A stretch of 64,000 nt of DNA, from positions 1,637,403-1,701,402 of the forward strand of contig NZ_JAHVHW010000007.1 in assembly GCF_019802055.1 (NCBI RefSeq), written 5' to 3'. This DNA comes from Ferrimonas balearica (GTDB lineage: Bacteria; Pseudomonadota; Gammaproteobacteria; Enterobacterales; Shewanellaceae). Position 1 is the stretch's first letter; the number at the start of each line of letters is the position of its first letter. The notes under the pieces are model-generated. The model saw only the letters and a program-made list of their open reading frames with translations, was not told where the DNA came from and did not search any database. Positions 35,365 to 43,857 of this stretch are shown here, in pieces. The position numbers and the translations under genes are program-made.

Positions 35365-36350
35365 TGCGTCGCCTCAGCGTAACGCCCCCGGGGCTGATTG
35401 CCCTCCGCGGCCTGCTTGGCCACCGGCACACTGTGGCCGCCGGGCACACCGAACAGGTTACGCAGTTCCGCTTCCGCCTTGTGAGTCAGCACCATCAACT
35501 CAATGCGACGATTGGCGCTGGCGCGTGGGTCATCGTGAATCACCGGCACCTGATCGGCCATCCCCACCACTTTAAAGAACTGGTTACGCCCTACGCCGCC
35601 GTACTCCAACGCGCGCCGCGCTTCCAGCGCGCGCTCACTGGACAGTTCCCAGTTGCTGCTGTTGTTGCTGCGAAAGTGAGTGGAGTCGGTGTGGCCGGAA
35701 ACCATCAGCGGGTTTTCCACCTTCTTCAGCAACGGCGCCAGGGCAAACAGCAGATCCTCAAAATAGGGGGTCATACGGCTGCTACCACGGGCGAACATAA
35801 ACTGGTTCAGGTTGTCGCGGATCAGGATCTTCAGCCCCTGGGGTACAACCTGCACCGCCACGTTATCCGCAATGGCGGACTGCTCGATGATGCGGGTCGC
35901 CTCGCGGGCCAGCACCTCAAGTTGCGCCTGTGTCTCGACCGGGCCCGGCAGCAGACTGGTGAGGCTGTCGCCCTTCCCTGCTGCCGCTCCGCGCTCCCCT
36001 TTGGGGATCTGGTTCACCATCGCCGGTCCGGCGCGGTCAACACCGGTACCGGTTGCGGGCATCACCGCTTCGGTCATCGACAGGGTGCCATCCAGTTCCA
36101 GGATGTGGGGCCGGTTTGAATCCCAACTGCTGCCGGTGCTGGCATCCAGCAGGGATTCACCGGTCAGGGCCTGAACGATAGCGGCGCGCTCCTGCTTATC
36201 CGCAATCTGGACCAGCCACAGCACCAGAAACAGCGCCATCATCGCCAGGGTGAAGTCGGCAAACGCCACCTTCCAGGCCCCGCTGGCATTGGCACGCTTG
36301 CCGCCCAGTGTTCGGGCCTTCAGCACCACGACCTCTTTGCCGCCCGCCAT
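35361..36350 (-). CDS. motB: Lateral flagellar stator protein MotB (LafU)
   Basis: This 329-residue stator subunit has one membrane helix with the proton-binding Asp32 (VAFADFTLAMMALFLVLWLV), the same position as in E. coli MotB. A plug/linker region follows, then an OmpA-like peptidoglycan-binding domain (MVSGHTDSTHFRSNNSSNWELSSERALEARRAL, ANRRIEL). The ATG at 36350 shares its A with the motA stop codon (TGATG). A TTG codon just upstream is ignored. Residues and context fit the proton-driven lateral motor. Confidence 0.94.
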   Translation of the reverse strand: MAGGKEVVVLKARTLGGKRANASGAWKVAFADFTLAMMALFLVLWLVQIADKQERAAIVQALTGESLLDASTGSSWDSNRPHILELDGTLSMTEAVMPATGTGVDRAGPAMVNQIPKGERGAAAGKGDSLTSLLPGPVETQAQLEVLAREATRIIEQSAIADNVAVQVVPQGLKILIRDNLNQFMFARGSSRMTPYFEDLLFALAPLLKKVENPLMVSGHTDSTHFRSNNSSNWELSSERALEARRALEYGGVGRNQFFKVVGMADQVPVIHDDPRASANRRIELMVLTHKAEAELRNLFGVPGGHSVPVAKQAAEGNQPRGRYAEATQ

Positions 36351-37207
36351 CAACGCGGCTCCTCAGAGAGGTACCGCTCCAACTGCAGGAAGGTGGGACG
36401 GTTCTCCTCCTGAATCAAACGGCGTCCGGCATCCAGCGCTAACAGCGGCTGTTTGCCCGCAACCTGAGCCACCATGATCGCTTTGACACAGTGGAGCTGC
36501 GCGATTTTTCGGTCTATCAGGTGGGCCATGGCGGACGCAGCAGGCTCAAACAGGCAGTAACAGGCAAAGACCCCCATAAAGGTGCCCACCAGCGCCGCCG
36601 CCACATGGACACCGATCATGGTCAGCGGCCCATCGATGGCGCCCATGGTGATGATGATACCCATTACCGCAGCGAGGATCCCGAAGCCCGGCAGTGCCTC
36701 ACCGGTGCGGTGCATGGCGTGGGAGGGACGCATGCGGTCCTCCTGCAAGCGGTGGATCTCCTCATCCATCAGGTGCTGAAACTCGTGGGAGGTGAGTTTG
36801 CCCATCGACTGCAGGCGCAAATTGTCGATCAGGAAGCTGAGCAGCATCGGCTGACGCAGAACGGCGGGATAGGTCAGGAAGATGGAGCTTTCGAACGGCT
36901 TCTCGATGTGCTCATCCAGCACTTTCAAGCCGTTACTCCGGATCTGGCCCATCAGGGTATTCATCAGCCCGAACAGCTGTGGGTACAGCTCCGGGTCCTC
37001 TTTCTCGTAACTGACAATGCCTTTGAGCTGAGACAGGGTATCGCGCAACACCGGCATTGGGTTAGAGATGATGTAGGAACCGATGGCGGCGCCCATCACA
37101 ATCAGTACTTCCGCCGGTTGCCACAGTGCCGCCAGTTGGCCCTTGGCCAGCAGAAAGCCCCCAAACACCGATGCGATAACGGTTAACAGGCCAAAAAACT
37201 TTAACAT
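36350..37207 (-). CDS. motA: Lateral flagellar stator protein MotA (LafT)
   Basis: This 285-residue protein has the four-helix MotA layout: two N-terminal helices (FFGLLTVIASVFGGFLLA, LIVMGAAIGSYII), a cytoplasmic loop with charged residues that contact FliG (EEIHRLQEDRMRPSHAMHRTGEALPGFGILAAVMG), and two C-terminal helices (GPLTMIGVHVAAALVGTFMGVFACYCLF). It forms the stator ion channel with MotB. The length and the partner are of the proton-type lateral kind. AAGGAATTACCC lies before the ATG. Confidence 0.95.
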   Translation of the reverse strand: MLKFFGLLTVIASVFGGFLLAKGQLAALWQPAEVLIVMGAAIGSYIISNPMPVLRDTLSQLKGIVSYEKEDPELYPQLFGLMNTLMGQIRSNGLKVLDEHIEKPFESSIFLTYPAVLRQPMLLSFLIDNLRLQSMGKLTSHEFQHLMDEEIHRLQEDRMRPSHAMHRTGEALPGFGILAAVMGIIITMGAIDGPLTMIGVHVAAALVGTFMGVFACYCLFEPAASAMAHLIDRKIAQLHCVKAIMVAQVAGKQPLLALDAGRRLIQEENRPTFLQLERYLSEEPR

Positions 37208-37217
37208 GGGTAATTCC

Positions 37218-37946
37218 TTACTGATCCTGGTCCCACTCCTGATAGATCCCCTTGAGCTGCTTCACGGCGTGCTTGTGCAGCTGACAGATGCGGGACTCGG
37301 TAAGTCCCAGCGTCAGGGCGATCTCTTTGAGATTCAGTTCGTGTTGGTAGTAGAGCGAGAGCACCAGCTGCTCCCGCTGATTCAGTTTGGCCAGGGCGCT
37401 GGCCAGAGTGCGGTGCCGCTGGAAGCGCTCGGTTTCATTGCCCTCCTGCTCCAGGCTGGCGCCAGCACCAAGCAGCTCATCCAAACTCTGTAACGATTCC
37501 GCCTGAGAGGCGTAAAGGCGCTCCCGGTATTGGTCCATGGAGAGCGCCAGCGCCTCTGCCACCTCCTGGTCATGAGGGGGGCGGCCCAACTCACGGGTCA
37601 GCCGCCGAACGGTATCGTTGAGTTCGTGGGATTGCTGACGAAGTTGGCGGGGACGCCAGTCCTGGCGTCGCAACTCGTCTAGGATGGCGCCGCGGATCCG
37701 CAAACTGGCAAAGGCGATAAAGCCGTTGTCAGGCTCACCAGGGTACCGCCTCAGAGCATCAAGCAGGGCCATCAGGCCAATCTGCTCCATGTCCTCAGGC
37801 CCCATCATTGGGCCACAGTGGCTACGCAGTTGCCCCATGGCCCGTTTCACCAGGGGCAGGTACTGACGCAGATAGTGGTTTTCATCGTGCGCCCGGCCGG
37901 TGGGCGTAGCCACCGGATCCTGATAAGCGTGTTCGGTCTGCAGCAT
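37218..37946 (-). CDS. fliA: Lateral flagellar sigma-28 factor (FliA/LafS)
   Basis: This 242-residue sigma factor has regions 2 (YLPLVKRAMGQLRSHCGPMMGPEDMEQIGLMALLDALRRY), 3 (LTRELGRPPHDQEVAEALALSMDQYRERL) and 4 (QREQLVLSLYYQHELNLKEIALTLGLTESRICQLHKHAVKQLK) of the flagellar sigma-28 group. It should direct late lateral genes and be held by FlgM. The start at 37946 (MLQTEHAYQDP) has AAGGACGG upstream; the longer frame overlaps fliL. It sits between fliL and motA, as lafS does in Vibrio parahaemolyticus. Confidence 0.94.
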   Translation of the reverse strand: MLQTEHAYQDPVATPTGRAHDENHYLRQYLPLVKRAMGQLRSHCGPMMGPEDMEQIGLMALLDALRRYPGEPDNGFIAFASLRIRGAILDELRRQDWRPRQLRQQSHELNDTVRRLTRELGRPPHDQEVAEALALSMDQYRERLYASQAESLQSLDELLGAGASLEQEGNETERFQRHRTLASALAKLNQREQLVLSLYYQHELNLKEIALTLGLTESRICQLHKHAVKQLKGIYQEWDQDQ

Positions 37947-37956
37947 GGGCCGTCCT

Positions 37957-38412
37957 TTATTGCACCACGAGTCGGGTAAAGAGCACGTCGTCGATCTGAT
38001 CCGGGTAGCCATTCCGGCTCAAGGTGTCCGCCAGCAGCAGCTTGACCTCGTTCTGAAGGCCGTTAAGGTCCTGGAGCTGGCTGAGCTCCTCATAATGCTT
38101 CTTGGAAAACAGATGCATCAGACCGTTTCGCACCAGCGGTTCAGCCTGGGTCAGCACTTCGCCAAACTCTGCGGAGTTGCTCTTGATGGCCAGCTCAAGC
38201 TGGACATAGTGCTGATACTGTTCGCCGGGAATGCTGATAACGAAGCGGTCAAGCTTGTGAAAGTGCGCGGTGGGGGTAACAGCGAGCGCCTTGGTGTCCT
38301 GCTCCCACCAGTGTGATGTCTGGGTTCCAGCCCAGTAGCTGCCTCCAGCGGCGGCGACGAGAATCACCAGGCTGCGGGCCAGTTGGTTGCGATTGCTCCC
38401 TTGGGAATGCAT
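37957..38412 (-). CDS. fliL: Lateral FliL-type protein (LafF)
   Basis: This 151-residue protein has a single N-terminal membrane helix (LARSLVILVAAAGGSYWAG) and a periplasmic domain of the FliL family (FHKLDRFVISIPGEQYQHYVQLELAIKSNS... and IDDVLFTRLVVQ, where FliL proteins end in a similar F-T-x-L/F-V-x-Q pattern). FliL stabilises the stator around the basal body. Its place between fliK and fliA corresponds to lafF. Confidence 0.85.
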   Translation of the reverse strand: MHSQGSNRNQLARSLVILVAAAGGSYWAGTQTSHWWEQDTKALAVTPTAHFHKLDRFVISIPGEQYQHYVQLELAIKSNSAEFGEVLTQAEPLVRNGLMHLFSKKHYEELSQLQDLNGLQNEVKLLLADTLSRNGYPDQIDDVLFTRLVVQ

Positions 38413-38426
38413 GTCCTTCTCCTGCC

Positions 38427-39530
38427 CTAGGCCAGGGCATCAATCTGATGGTTAAATGGGTCTTCCGATGGCGCTCGGCTGTGGCTGGCTGCGATCAGGC
38501 TGGCGCGGGCAACACCCGGCTCGCGGGTCTCCGGCTGTCGTCCATCCCCTTCGCTGCCCACATCCACATCCACCTGGCCGCCGTGGCTCTGCCCCAACTC
38601 GTCACGCAATCGCTCTGCGCCACTTTGCAGCGCCTCGCGAACCGTGGGGTTGGCGGCATTGAGTTGCACGATGAGACGCTCTCCCTCCAGGCGTACGTTC
38701 AGTTCGATTCGGCCCAGATCCGGCGGGTCCAAACGCAGTTCCGCACTCTTGATCTGTTGCTCAAACTGGAAACGAAGCTGGTCCCGCAACGGCGTCAGCA
38801 TCTCCCGAGCCCAATGCTGAGCCTCCCCCGGCAAGCTGAGCGGGCCCCACTGGGGCAAACCACGGGTTGCCGGATTGGTGGCATTGGTCGTTGCAGAGCC
38901 GCTCTGCGCCAGGGCGGAAACGGCGGCAGTTCCCTCGTTGCCTTTCCCCTCGCTACCCAGTTGAGCGGCCATCTCCGGACTCACTACCGGTCGCAGCGCG
39001 GCCAGCAGTTCGGTGTTGCCGATACGGGTGTTGTCGGTGCGACTGGCCAGCGGCAGTTCACTGAGGAGAGCGCCCGTTGAGGGTCGGCCATCGTGTTGGT
39101 TTTGGGCCAAGGCTGCGCTTGCAGGCAGAAGCGTGTCTCGCGTGTTCGCAGCGTTTCCTGCGCGGGTCATCGGTGTGGTCAACGGTGCCGGGCGACCGTC
39201 AATGGCGCCCTGCATTTGGGCCACCTGCCCACTTGGGACCGTCTGACCGAGACCCTCGCCGCCCTGTGACACGGCAATGCCGGTTTGAGGCTGTGCCACC
39301 TGAGGTGCCACCTGACCGTCAACCGTCCCGGCCTGCCCGACACGAAACCCTTTCGCCAGCACTGAGCTGGCATTGGTCTCCGGTCCCATAGAGGCCGGTC
39401 CGCTTAGGGGCATCAACAGACCAAAGCCTTCACTGGCCGTGTCGGTTTGACGCTCGCCAGGTTGAGCCATCGGGCCCGTCGCATTTTGAGCTGGGGGGGA
39501 TGAGGGGAATATCCGCACCTTAGTCTCCAC
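38427..39530 (-). CDS. fliK: Lateral hook-length control protein FliK (LafE)
   Basis: This 367-residue protein has a low-complexity N-terminal part rich in Gly, Pro, Ala, Gln and Thr. It carries the FliK C-terminal substrate-switch domain (about 245-330): LRFQFEQQIKSAELRLDPPDLGRIELNVRLEGERLIVQLNAANPTVREAL. FliK measures hook length and switches the export gate from hook to filament subunits. The start lies 11 bp inside the fliT-like gene. Confidence 0.9.
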   Translation of the reverse strand: METKVRIFPSSPPAQNATGPMAQPGERQTDTASEGFGLLMPLSGPASMGPETNASSVLAKGFRVGQAGTVDGQVAPQVAQPQTGIAVSQGGEGLGQTVPSGQVAQMQGAIDGRPAPLTTPMTRAGNAANTRDTLLPASAALAQNQHDGRPSTGALLSELPLASRTDNTRIGNTELLAALRPVVSPEMAAQLGSEGKGNEGTAAVSALAQSGSATTNATNPATRGLPQWGPLSLPGEAQHWAREMLTPLRDQLRFQFEQQIKSAELRLDPPDLGRIELNVRLEGERLIVQLNAANPTVREALQSGAERLRDELGQSHGGQVDVDVGSEGDGRQPETREPGVARASLIAASHSRAPSEDPFNHQIDALA

Positions 39531-39858
39531 TTAGCTTGGTCAATTCGTAGGCGCTGAGGCCTTCCTTGTCCTGACGCAGTTTCTGCATCCGGTTTGCCAG
39601 TTCATCCCGGGCCGTCACCACCTGGAACAGTGCTTGTCGGTGGGCTTCTGCCAACACCCGACGGGCATGCTGTTCCGACGGTTCCTCAGCCCGCCCGGCT
39701 TGCTCCAGACGCTGTCGCATCGCCATATCCAGCTTTCGCAGCTGATCCCAATCCTGCTCATCCGCAGCCTGGGTCAGCAAACGAGCCAGCTTTTGCCACT
39801 GCTGACAGCGTGCGCGGAGCTCAATATCAGTTGAGGTTTTGCCAACCGTCGCGGACAT
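39520..39858 (-). CDS. fliT: FliT-like flagellar chaperone (LafD)
   Basis: This 112-residue all-helical protein lies between fliS and fliK, where lateral systems carry lafD. Its size and predicted helices fit the FliT family of export chaperones for FliD. Sequence similarity by eye is weak, so the assignment rests mostly on position. It overlaps fliS by 32 bp and fliK by 11 bp. Confidence 0.68.
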   Translation of the reverse strand: MSATVGKTSTDIELRARCQQWQKLARLLTQAADEQDWDQLRKLDMAMRQRLEQAGRAEEPSEQHARRVLAEAHRQALFQVVTARDELANRMQKLRQDKEGLSAYELTKLSGD

Positions 39859-40207
39859 CGCTGATCACCTTGACTACGGGAGCAAACAGAGTGGCGTCGT
39901 TTTTGAGGCTGGCCTGAAACAGTTGCTGACTGCAGTAGTCGTACAAGCGATGCAGGTTCTGGGCGATCTCACCGCCCTGCTCCATATCCAGCGCACTGTC
40001 GAGGCCATGGATGATGTCCAGGCACTTGCCGATGCTGGCGCCTTTTTCCGACACCCGACGAGCGGCCAAATGCCCCTCGGCACGAGCAAGCTCATCCAGC
40101 AGGCCCTCCAGCAGCATTCGCACCAGTTCGTGCTGGTTGGCCGCAGCGGCACGGGCGTTAACATTGGTGTGCTTGTAAGCATCAAAGGGGCTTTGGTCGC
40201 TTAACAT
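39827..40207 (-). CDS. fliS: Flagellin chaperone FliS (LafC)
   Basis: This 126-residue helical protein has the FliS pattern: an N-terminal AYKHTNVNARAAAANQHELVRMLLEGLLDELARAEGHL and a central GKCLDIIHGLDSALDMEQGGEIAQNLHRLYDYCSQQL. FliS binds the flagellin C-terminus and prevents early polymerisation. It follows fliD by 27 bp in the lateral operon. Confidence 0.95.
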   Translation of the reverse strand: MLSDQSPFDAYKHTNVNARAAAANQHELVRMLLEGLLDELARAEGHLAARRVSEKGASIGKCLDIIHGLDSALDMEQGGEIAQNLHRLYDYCSQQLFQASLKNDATLFAPVVKVISDVRDGWQNLN

Positions 40208-40234
40208 GAATCTCTCTACTGGTCTGGAAAGGGG

Positions 40235-41557
40235 TTAAAACAGGCCGCTGGACTGCTGCATCTGCAGGGTCAACTGCTCCACGCGCACAAACTGCGCTAG
40301 GTAGCGGTTGTACACCTGCTCCATGCGCATATCGTGCTGCTCCATCCGGTCTTCCACCCGACGGATGCTTTGCTCCATGGAGGTCTGACGGTTTTTGAGG
40401 TAACCATCGTTTTCGGTGAAGCTGGTCAGGGCACCGTCGATGCGCTCAAACAGACCGCCGGGCTCAGAGAACAGGTTCTGAACCTTATTGCCGTGGGTTT
40501 CCAGGGCGTTTTCAAAGTCGCTGCTGTTGAGCTTGAGCTTGCCGTCACGGCCGATCTCAATGCCGATATCAGAGAGACGCAGGCCGTCGGCGGACTCCGC
40601 ATACAGTTCGCTACGCAAACGCTGGCTGAGGCTCCGCAGCGCCGGGTCGCCGGAGAGCAGCCCCACACCGTCGGAACTTGTGTCGTCATCGCCGGTGCCG
40701 GTGGTTTTGCCGAAGGTGTACTTGCCGATCTCGTCGATCAGAGCGTTGTACTCATCAATAAAGGACTGTACGGACTCGGTGATCGCTTCCTTGTCCTGGC
40801 CGACAGAAACGCGCAGGGGGCCACCGATAAAGTTGCCACTGGCGTCGGTCTGGTGAGCCTGTTTCAACTCAATGGTCAGGCCGCTGATGACGTTATCCAG
40901 GGTGTTGGAGGCAGAGCGGATCTCAATGGGGTTGGTCTCACCCATCAGCACAATGGCGTCCTGGGCCTTTGCCATCTCGTTCATGGTGCCGGTGATGTCA
41001 GTGCCATTGTGCGCAATGGAGATGGCATTGCCTTCACCGGTTTCGGCACCGGTCAGCACCAGGTGAACCTTATCGCCGCTCTGTACCAGCGAGGCCTGGA
41101 CGCCAGGGTTGAGGTCGGAGTTATTGATGGCGTCACGCAGCTCATTAAGGTCTGCGTAGTCCGCCATATTGAGGGTCATGGTTTCGCCGCCAACACTCAG
41201 CGAGATCTCGCCGGCCGGCAGCGGGCCGTCAAGGGAATCAAACTCCCAGGAGAGCTGATGGGCACTGGCCATCTGCTTAACGTAAAACGCGTAGTCACCG
41301 GTCGCCGCATCACTGCCAGCGGTGATGTTGGCCATGCTCTCATCGGAGATCTCAACGCCCTTCTTACTGAACGCGCCGTCAGAGATCTCCTTCATGCTGC
41401 TGCTGAAGCTATTGAGCTTGGACTCAATCGCTTTGTACGCCGCCAGCTGCGCTTCGTACTGCTTCTTTTGAATGCTGTAAAGCTGGTCCTTTGAGGCGCG
41501 CTCCGCCTGCACCAGCATGTAAGCCATATCAGCGGGGTTGATACCGGAACCGATCAT
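40235..41557 (-). CDS. fliD: Lateral filament cap protein FliD (LafB)
   Basis: This 440-residue hook-associated protein 2 has coiled coils at both ends (QLAAYKAIESKLNSFSSSMKEI and RRVEDRMEQHDMRMEQVYNRYLAQFVRVEQL), with FliD_N and FliD_C domains between. It caps the filament and promotes flagellin assembly. The start at 41557 (MIGSGINPADM) has AAGGAGA directly upstream; a frame from 41578 includes that box. It is the first gene of the motor/late operon and has its own sigma-54 promoter. Confidence 0.95.
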   Translation of the reverse strand: MIGSGINPADMAYMLVQAERASKDQLYSIQKKQYEAQLAAYKAIESKLNSFSSSMKEISDGAFSKKGVEISDESMANITAGSDAATGDYAFYVKQMASAHQLSWEFDSLDGPLPAGEISLSVGGETMTLNMADYADLNELRDAINNSDLNPGVQASLVQSGDKVHLVLTGAETGEGNAISIAHNGTDITGTMNEMAKAQDAIVLMGETNPIEIRSASNTLDNVISGLTIELKQAHQTDASGNFIGGPLRVSVGQDKEAITESVQSFIDEYNALIDEIGKYTFGKTTGTGDDDTSSDGVGLLSGDPALRSLSQRLRSELYAESADGLRLSDIGIEIGRDGKLKLNSSDFENALETHGNKVQNLFSEPGGLFERIDGALTSFTENDGYLKNRQTSMEQSIRRVEDRMEQHDMRMEQVYNRYLAQFVRVEQLTLQMQQSSGLF

Positions 41558-41583
41558 ACTCTCTCCTTTAGCTGACACTTGTT

Positions 41584-41599
41584 TGCAAACTTAGTGCCA
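41584..41599 (-). promoter_or_regulatory. Sigma-54 promoter of the fliD-motB operon
   Basis: On the minus strand TGGCACTAAGTTTGCA matches the -24/-12 consensus TGGCAC-N5-TTGCA exactly. It lies about 26 bp before the fliD start. The nearby LafK gene encodes a suitable activator. Confidence 0.9.
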
Positions 41600-41956
41600 A
41601 CCCACAACGTCTTTTATTATCAATGTGTTAGAAACGAATTAATGCAATTGCCTACACCGATACTTCCGGTTGTTTCGGGGGGAAGGAAACCGTTCTTCCG
41701 CTTGGCAAACCGCCGCTCCTGGCAGTTATAGGCGTCGGGAATGGAGGGGGACTTGAATGCCAGGCGGCGCACCTAAGTGCCGTTTCAGCAACCGGGCGAT
41801 GAGGTCACTTGGCCAGCGTTTCAAACGACGCTGAGCCGGTATTTGCAAAGGGGCCTGACGGGCTGTCAGAAAGGGACTGCAGACCCGACAAGGGCGCAAT
41901 GAATAAAAGGGTTGGCGGGCACTACCGACATGCCAGAATCGCCGGGAAAGCGGCAC

Positions 41957-41985
41957 AAAAAAGGGGCCCTGAGGCCCCCATTTTT
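41957..41985 (-). terminator. Lateral flagellin terminator
   Basis: GGGGCC (41963-41968) and GGCCCC (41973-41978) form the stem. On the minus strand it is followed by six T, about 25 nt past the stop. Confidence 0.85.
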
Positions 41986-42007
41986 GAGTCGGAAGAGATT
42001 CCGAATC

Positions 42008-42832
42008 TTACAGCAGACCCATTACCAGGCCGCCCATCTGGTTGGACTGAGCCAGGATGTTGGTGCCGGCCTGAACCAGCAGTTGGTTCTTGGTCATGTT
42101 GGCAGTTTCAACAGCAAAGTCGGTGTCCATGATACGACCCTTGGCCGCTTCAGTGTTCTCAACGATGTTGGACAGGTTGCTGATGGTGTGCTCCAGACGG
42201 TTGATGTTGGCACCGAACTTGGAGCGGGCTTCGTTCACGGTGTTGAACAGGGCGTCAACCGCGGTGATTTCGCCGTTAGAAGCGGCGTTATCGGTCAGAG
42301 AGCCCAGGGCGCTGAAGTCGATGGCAGCGATCTCAGCGGACACATCCACGTCCAGAGTTTCCGCTGCGGAAGCGCCAATCTGGAAGGTTACTGCGCCAGC
42401 ACCAAATTTACCGCCGTTCAGCAGCTTCTCGCCAGCGCCGTAAGTGGTTTCGTCCATGATACGGGTCGCTTCGGCTTTCAGCTCCTGGTATTCCGCATCC
42501 AGAGCAGCCAGTTCGGCAGCACCGTTGGTTCCGTTAGCACCCTGGGTGGCCAGGTCCTTCATGCGGTAAGCGATGTTGGTCAGCTCGTCCAGAGAACCTT
42601 CAGCAGTCTGCATCATGGAGATGGCATCCTGAGAGTTACGCATGGCAACGCCCATACCGCGAGACTGAGCTTCCAGACGGTTGGCGATCTGCAGGCCAGC
42701 CGCGTCGTCTTTAGCAGAGTTGATGCGGAAACCAGTAGACAGACGCTCCATGGCGGTGCCCATGGCGGAGTTGGAACGACCCAGAGAGTTCTGAGCAACC
42801 AGGGAGTTGTAGTTAGTTTGAATAGACAGCAT
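42008..42832 (-). CDS. lafA: Lateral flagellin (LafA, FliC type)
   Basis: This 274-residue flagellin has the conserved D0/D1 ends ([47 protein letters not shown]; and [58 protein letters not shown]). The variable middle is short, as in small lateral flagellins. It is a monocistronic unit with its own terminator. Upstream on the minus strand TAAAGATA (42936-42943 plus) resembles a sigma-28 -35 box, but I see no convincing -10 partner. A good ribosome-binding site (GGAGG) precedes the ATG. Confidence 0.96.
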   Translation of the reverse strand: MLSIQTNYNSLVAQNSLGRSNSAMGTAMERLSTGFRINSAKDDAAGLQIANRLEAQSRGMGVAMRNSQDAISMMQTAEGSLDELTNIAYRMKDLATQGANGTNGAAELAALDAEYQELKAEATRIMDETTYGAGEKLLNGGKFGAGAVTFQIGASAAETLDVDVSAEIAAIDFSALGSLTDNAASNGEITAVDALFNTVNEARSKFGANINRLEHTISNLSNIVENTEAAKGRIMDTDFAVETANMTKNQLLVQAGTNILAQSNQMGGLVMGLL

Positions 42833-43083
42833 GGGGATTCCTCCAGTGAAGTGCTGTTAACTGTTGCACTTACTCAAAACGTCCTGCCCCTCGATTTCCT
42901 TAAGCTGTTATCCAAAAAATTTTGCAAACTAACCATATCTTTATGTTTTTAAAGGATTTAAATCCATTCGCTCGAGTTTGAGCACGGACTGTTTCTCAAC
43001 ACTAAAAGCGGCAATCGATGAAAATTTAACGACTGTCGTTAAAAGCTTCGGGATGCCTCGCAGTGCAAACAGGGTGCCCAAAC

Positions 43084-43500
43084 TCACCATTCAACTCCAT
43101 CCACCTTGGCCGGTCGCGCCACAGGATCCAGTTGAACGGACTCAAACCGCCCATCAGGGTAAACCACCAACATGGCGTCATCAGCGCATTGGGATTCATC
43201 GCAGTACCAGACAGGCCCTCCCAGATGGTTCGCCAAATCACTCATTCGATGCTGCCACTCACTCCAGGGCCACTCCTCTTTACCATCGATATCGATCATA
43301 TAGCGCCATCTTGAGTCATCACTCTGTGCGTGCACACAAGCCCAGATGGTGCTGTTCATCACCGTATCGATTCGTGCCGCCAGCTCCCGATGCATCACAA
43401 TCGAATCGGGAGGTATGCCAAAGCTTTCGCTGAGAGCGAGTGCTAACGACTCGGCGGTGACACCGCATTCAATCAGGCAATCCAGGCCAGTCAGCGTCAT
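43084..43500 (-). CDS. Hypothetical protein between lafA and lafW-like gene
   Basis: This frame of about 138 residues (MTLTGLDCLIECGVTAESLALALSESFG...) has several Trp and Cys residues (STIWACVHAQ, WPWSEWQHRM, VWYCDESQC) and no signal peptide or membrane segment. GGAG lies 6 nt before the ATG at 43500. ATGs at 43512 and 43533 are alternatives. I do not recognise it. In E. coli Flag-2 this position is taken by the membrane regulator LafZ, but this protein has no membrane segment, so it is not an obvious LafZ. Confidence 0.55.
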   Translation of the reverse strand: MTLTGLDCLIECGVTAESLALALSESFGIPPDSIVMHRELAARIDTVMNSTIWACVHAQSDDSRWRYMIDIDGKEEWPWSEWQHRMSDLANHLGGPVWYCDESQCADDAMLVVYPDGRFESVQLDPVARPAKVDGVEW

Positions 43501-43857
43501 GATCTTCTCCATTGTTCCCAGGTAAGTGGCCACACACCTCGCCAGATAACCGCGACTTTGATGTTCCGGAACGGCCCTCCCGTTGAAGGGTGACGCCCCT
43601 GCTTTTGTGCTTGCTCGGGCCGAATGGGCGCACTTGGCAAGTCCGATTTCCGGTAATGCGCTCAGCGTCCATCACGCCGCTGTTCTCCCGCATCGAGGCT
43701 GTTGAACCCCATTCTTGCAATCGAACCTACTGGCGAGGTGGAAAAGGCAAAACCCCGACCGAGCGAACAAGGGCCAAGGCGGCAAGAGTGGCTCGCGGAA
43801 ACGATAAAAAAACGCAGCACTAAGGCTGCGTTTTCCAGTCGGCATGCGGACTTCGGT
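43501..43857. other. Intergenic region upstream of the hypothetical ORF
   Basis: The stretch contains the terminator of the flagellar rod-hook operon at its right end and presumably the promoter of the 43.1-kb ORF. No gene or clear sigma-54 or sigma-28 site is seen. Confidence 0.45.
43806..43834 (-). terminator. Terminator after the LafW-like gene
   Basis: AACGCAGC (43811-43818) and GCTGCGTT (43825-43832) form the stem. The minus strand continues with seven T. It marks the end of the flgB-flgL-lafW transcription unit. Confidence 0.88.

Larger units (their letters stand above)
41558..42007. other. Intergenic region between fliD and flagellin gene
   Basis: The 450 bp hold the fliD sigma-54 promoter and the flagellin terminator. 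The frames in between lack recognisable features. Activator sites for LafK may lie here but none could be assigned. Confidence 0.5.

Noticed and set aside
42905-42943. Sigma-54 or sigma-28 promoter for lafA
   Set aside because: TGCAAACTAACC resembles the fliD site but the -24/-12 spacing is 3 bp short, and TAAAGATA has no good -10 partner.
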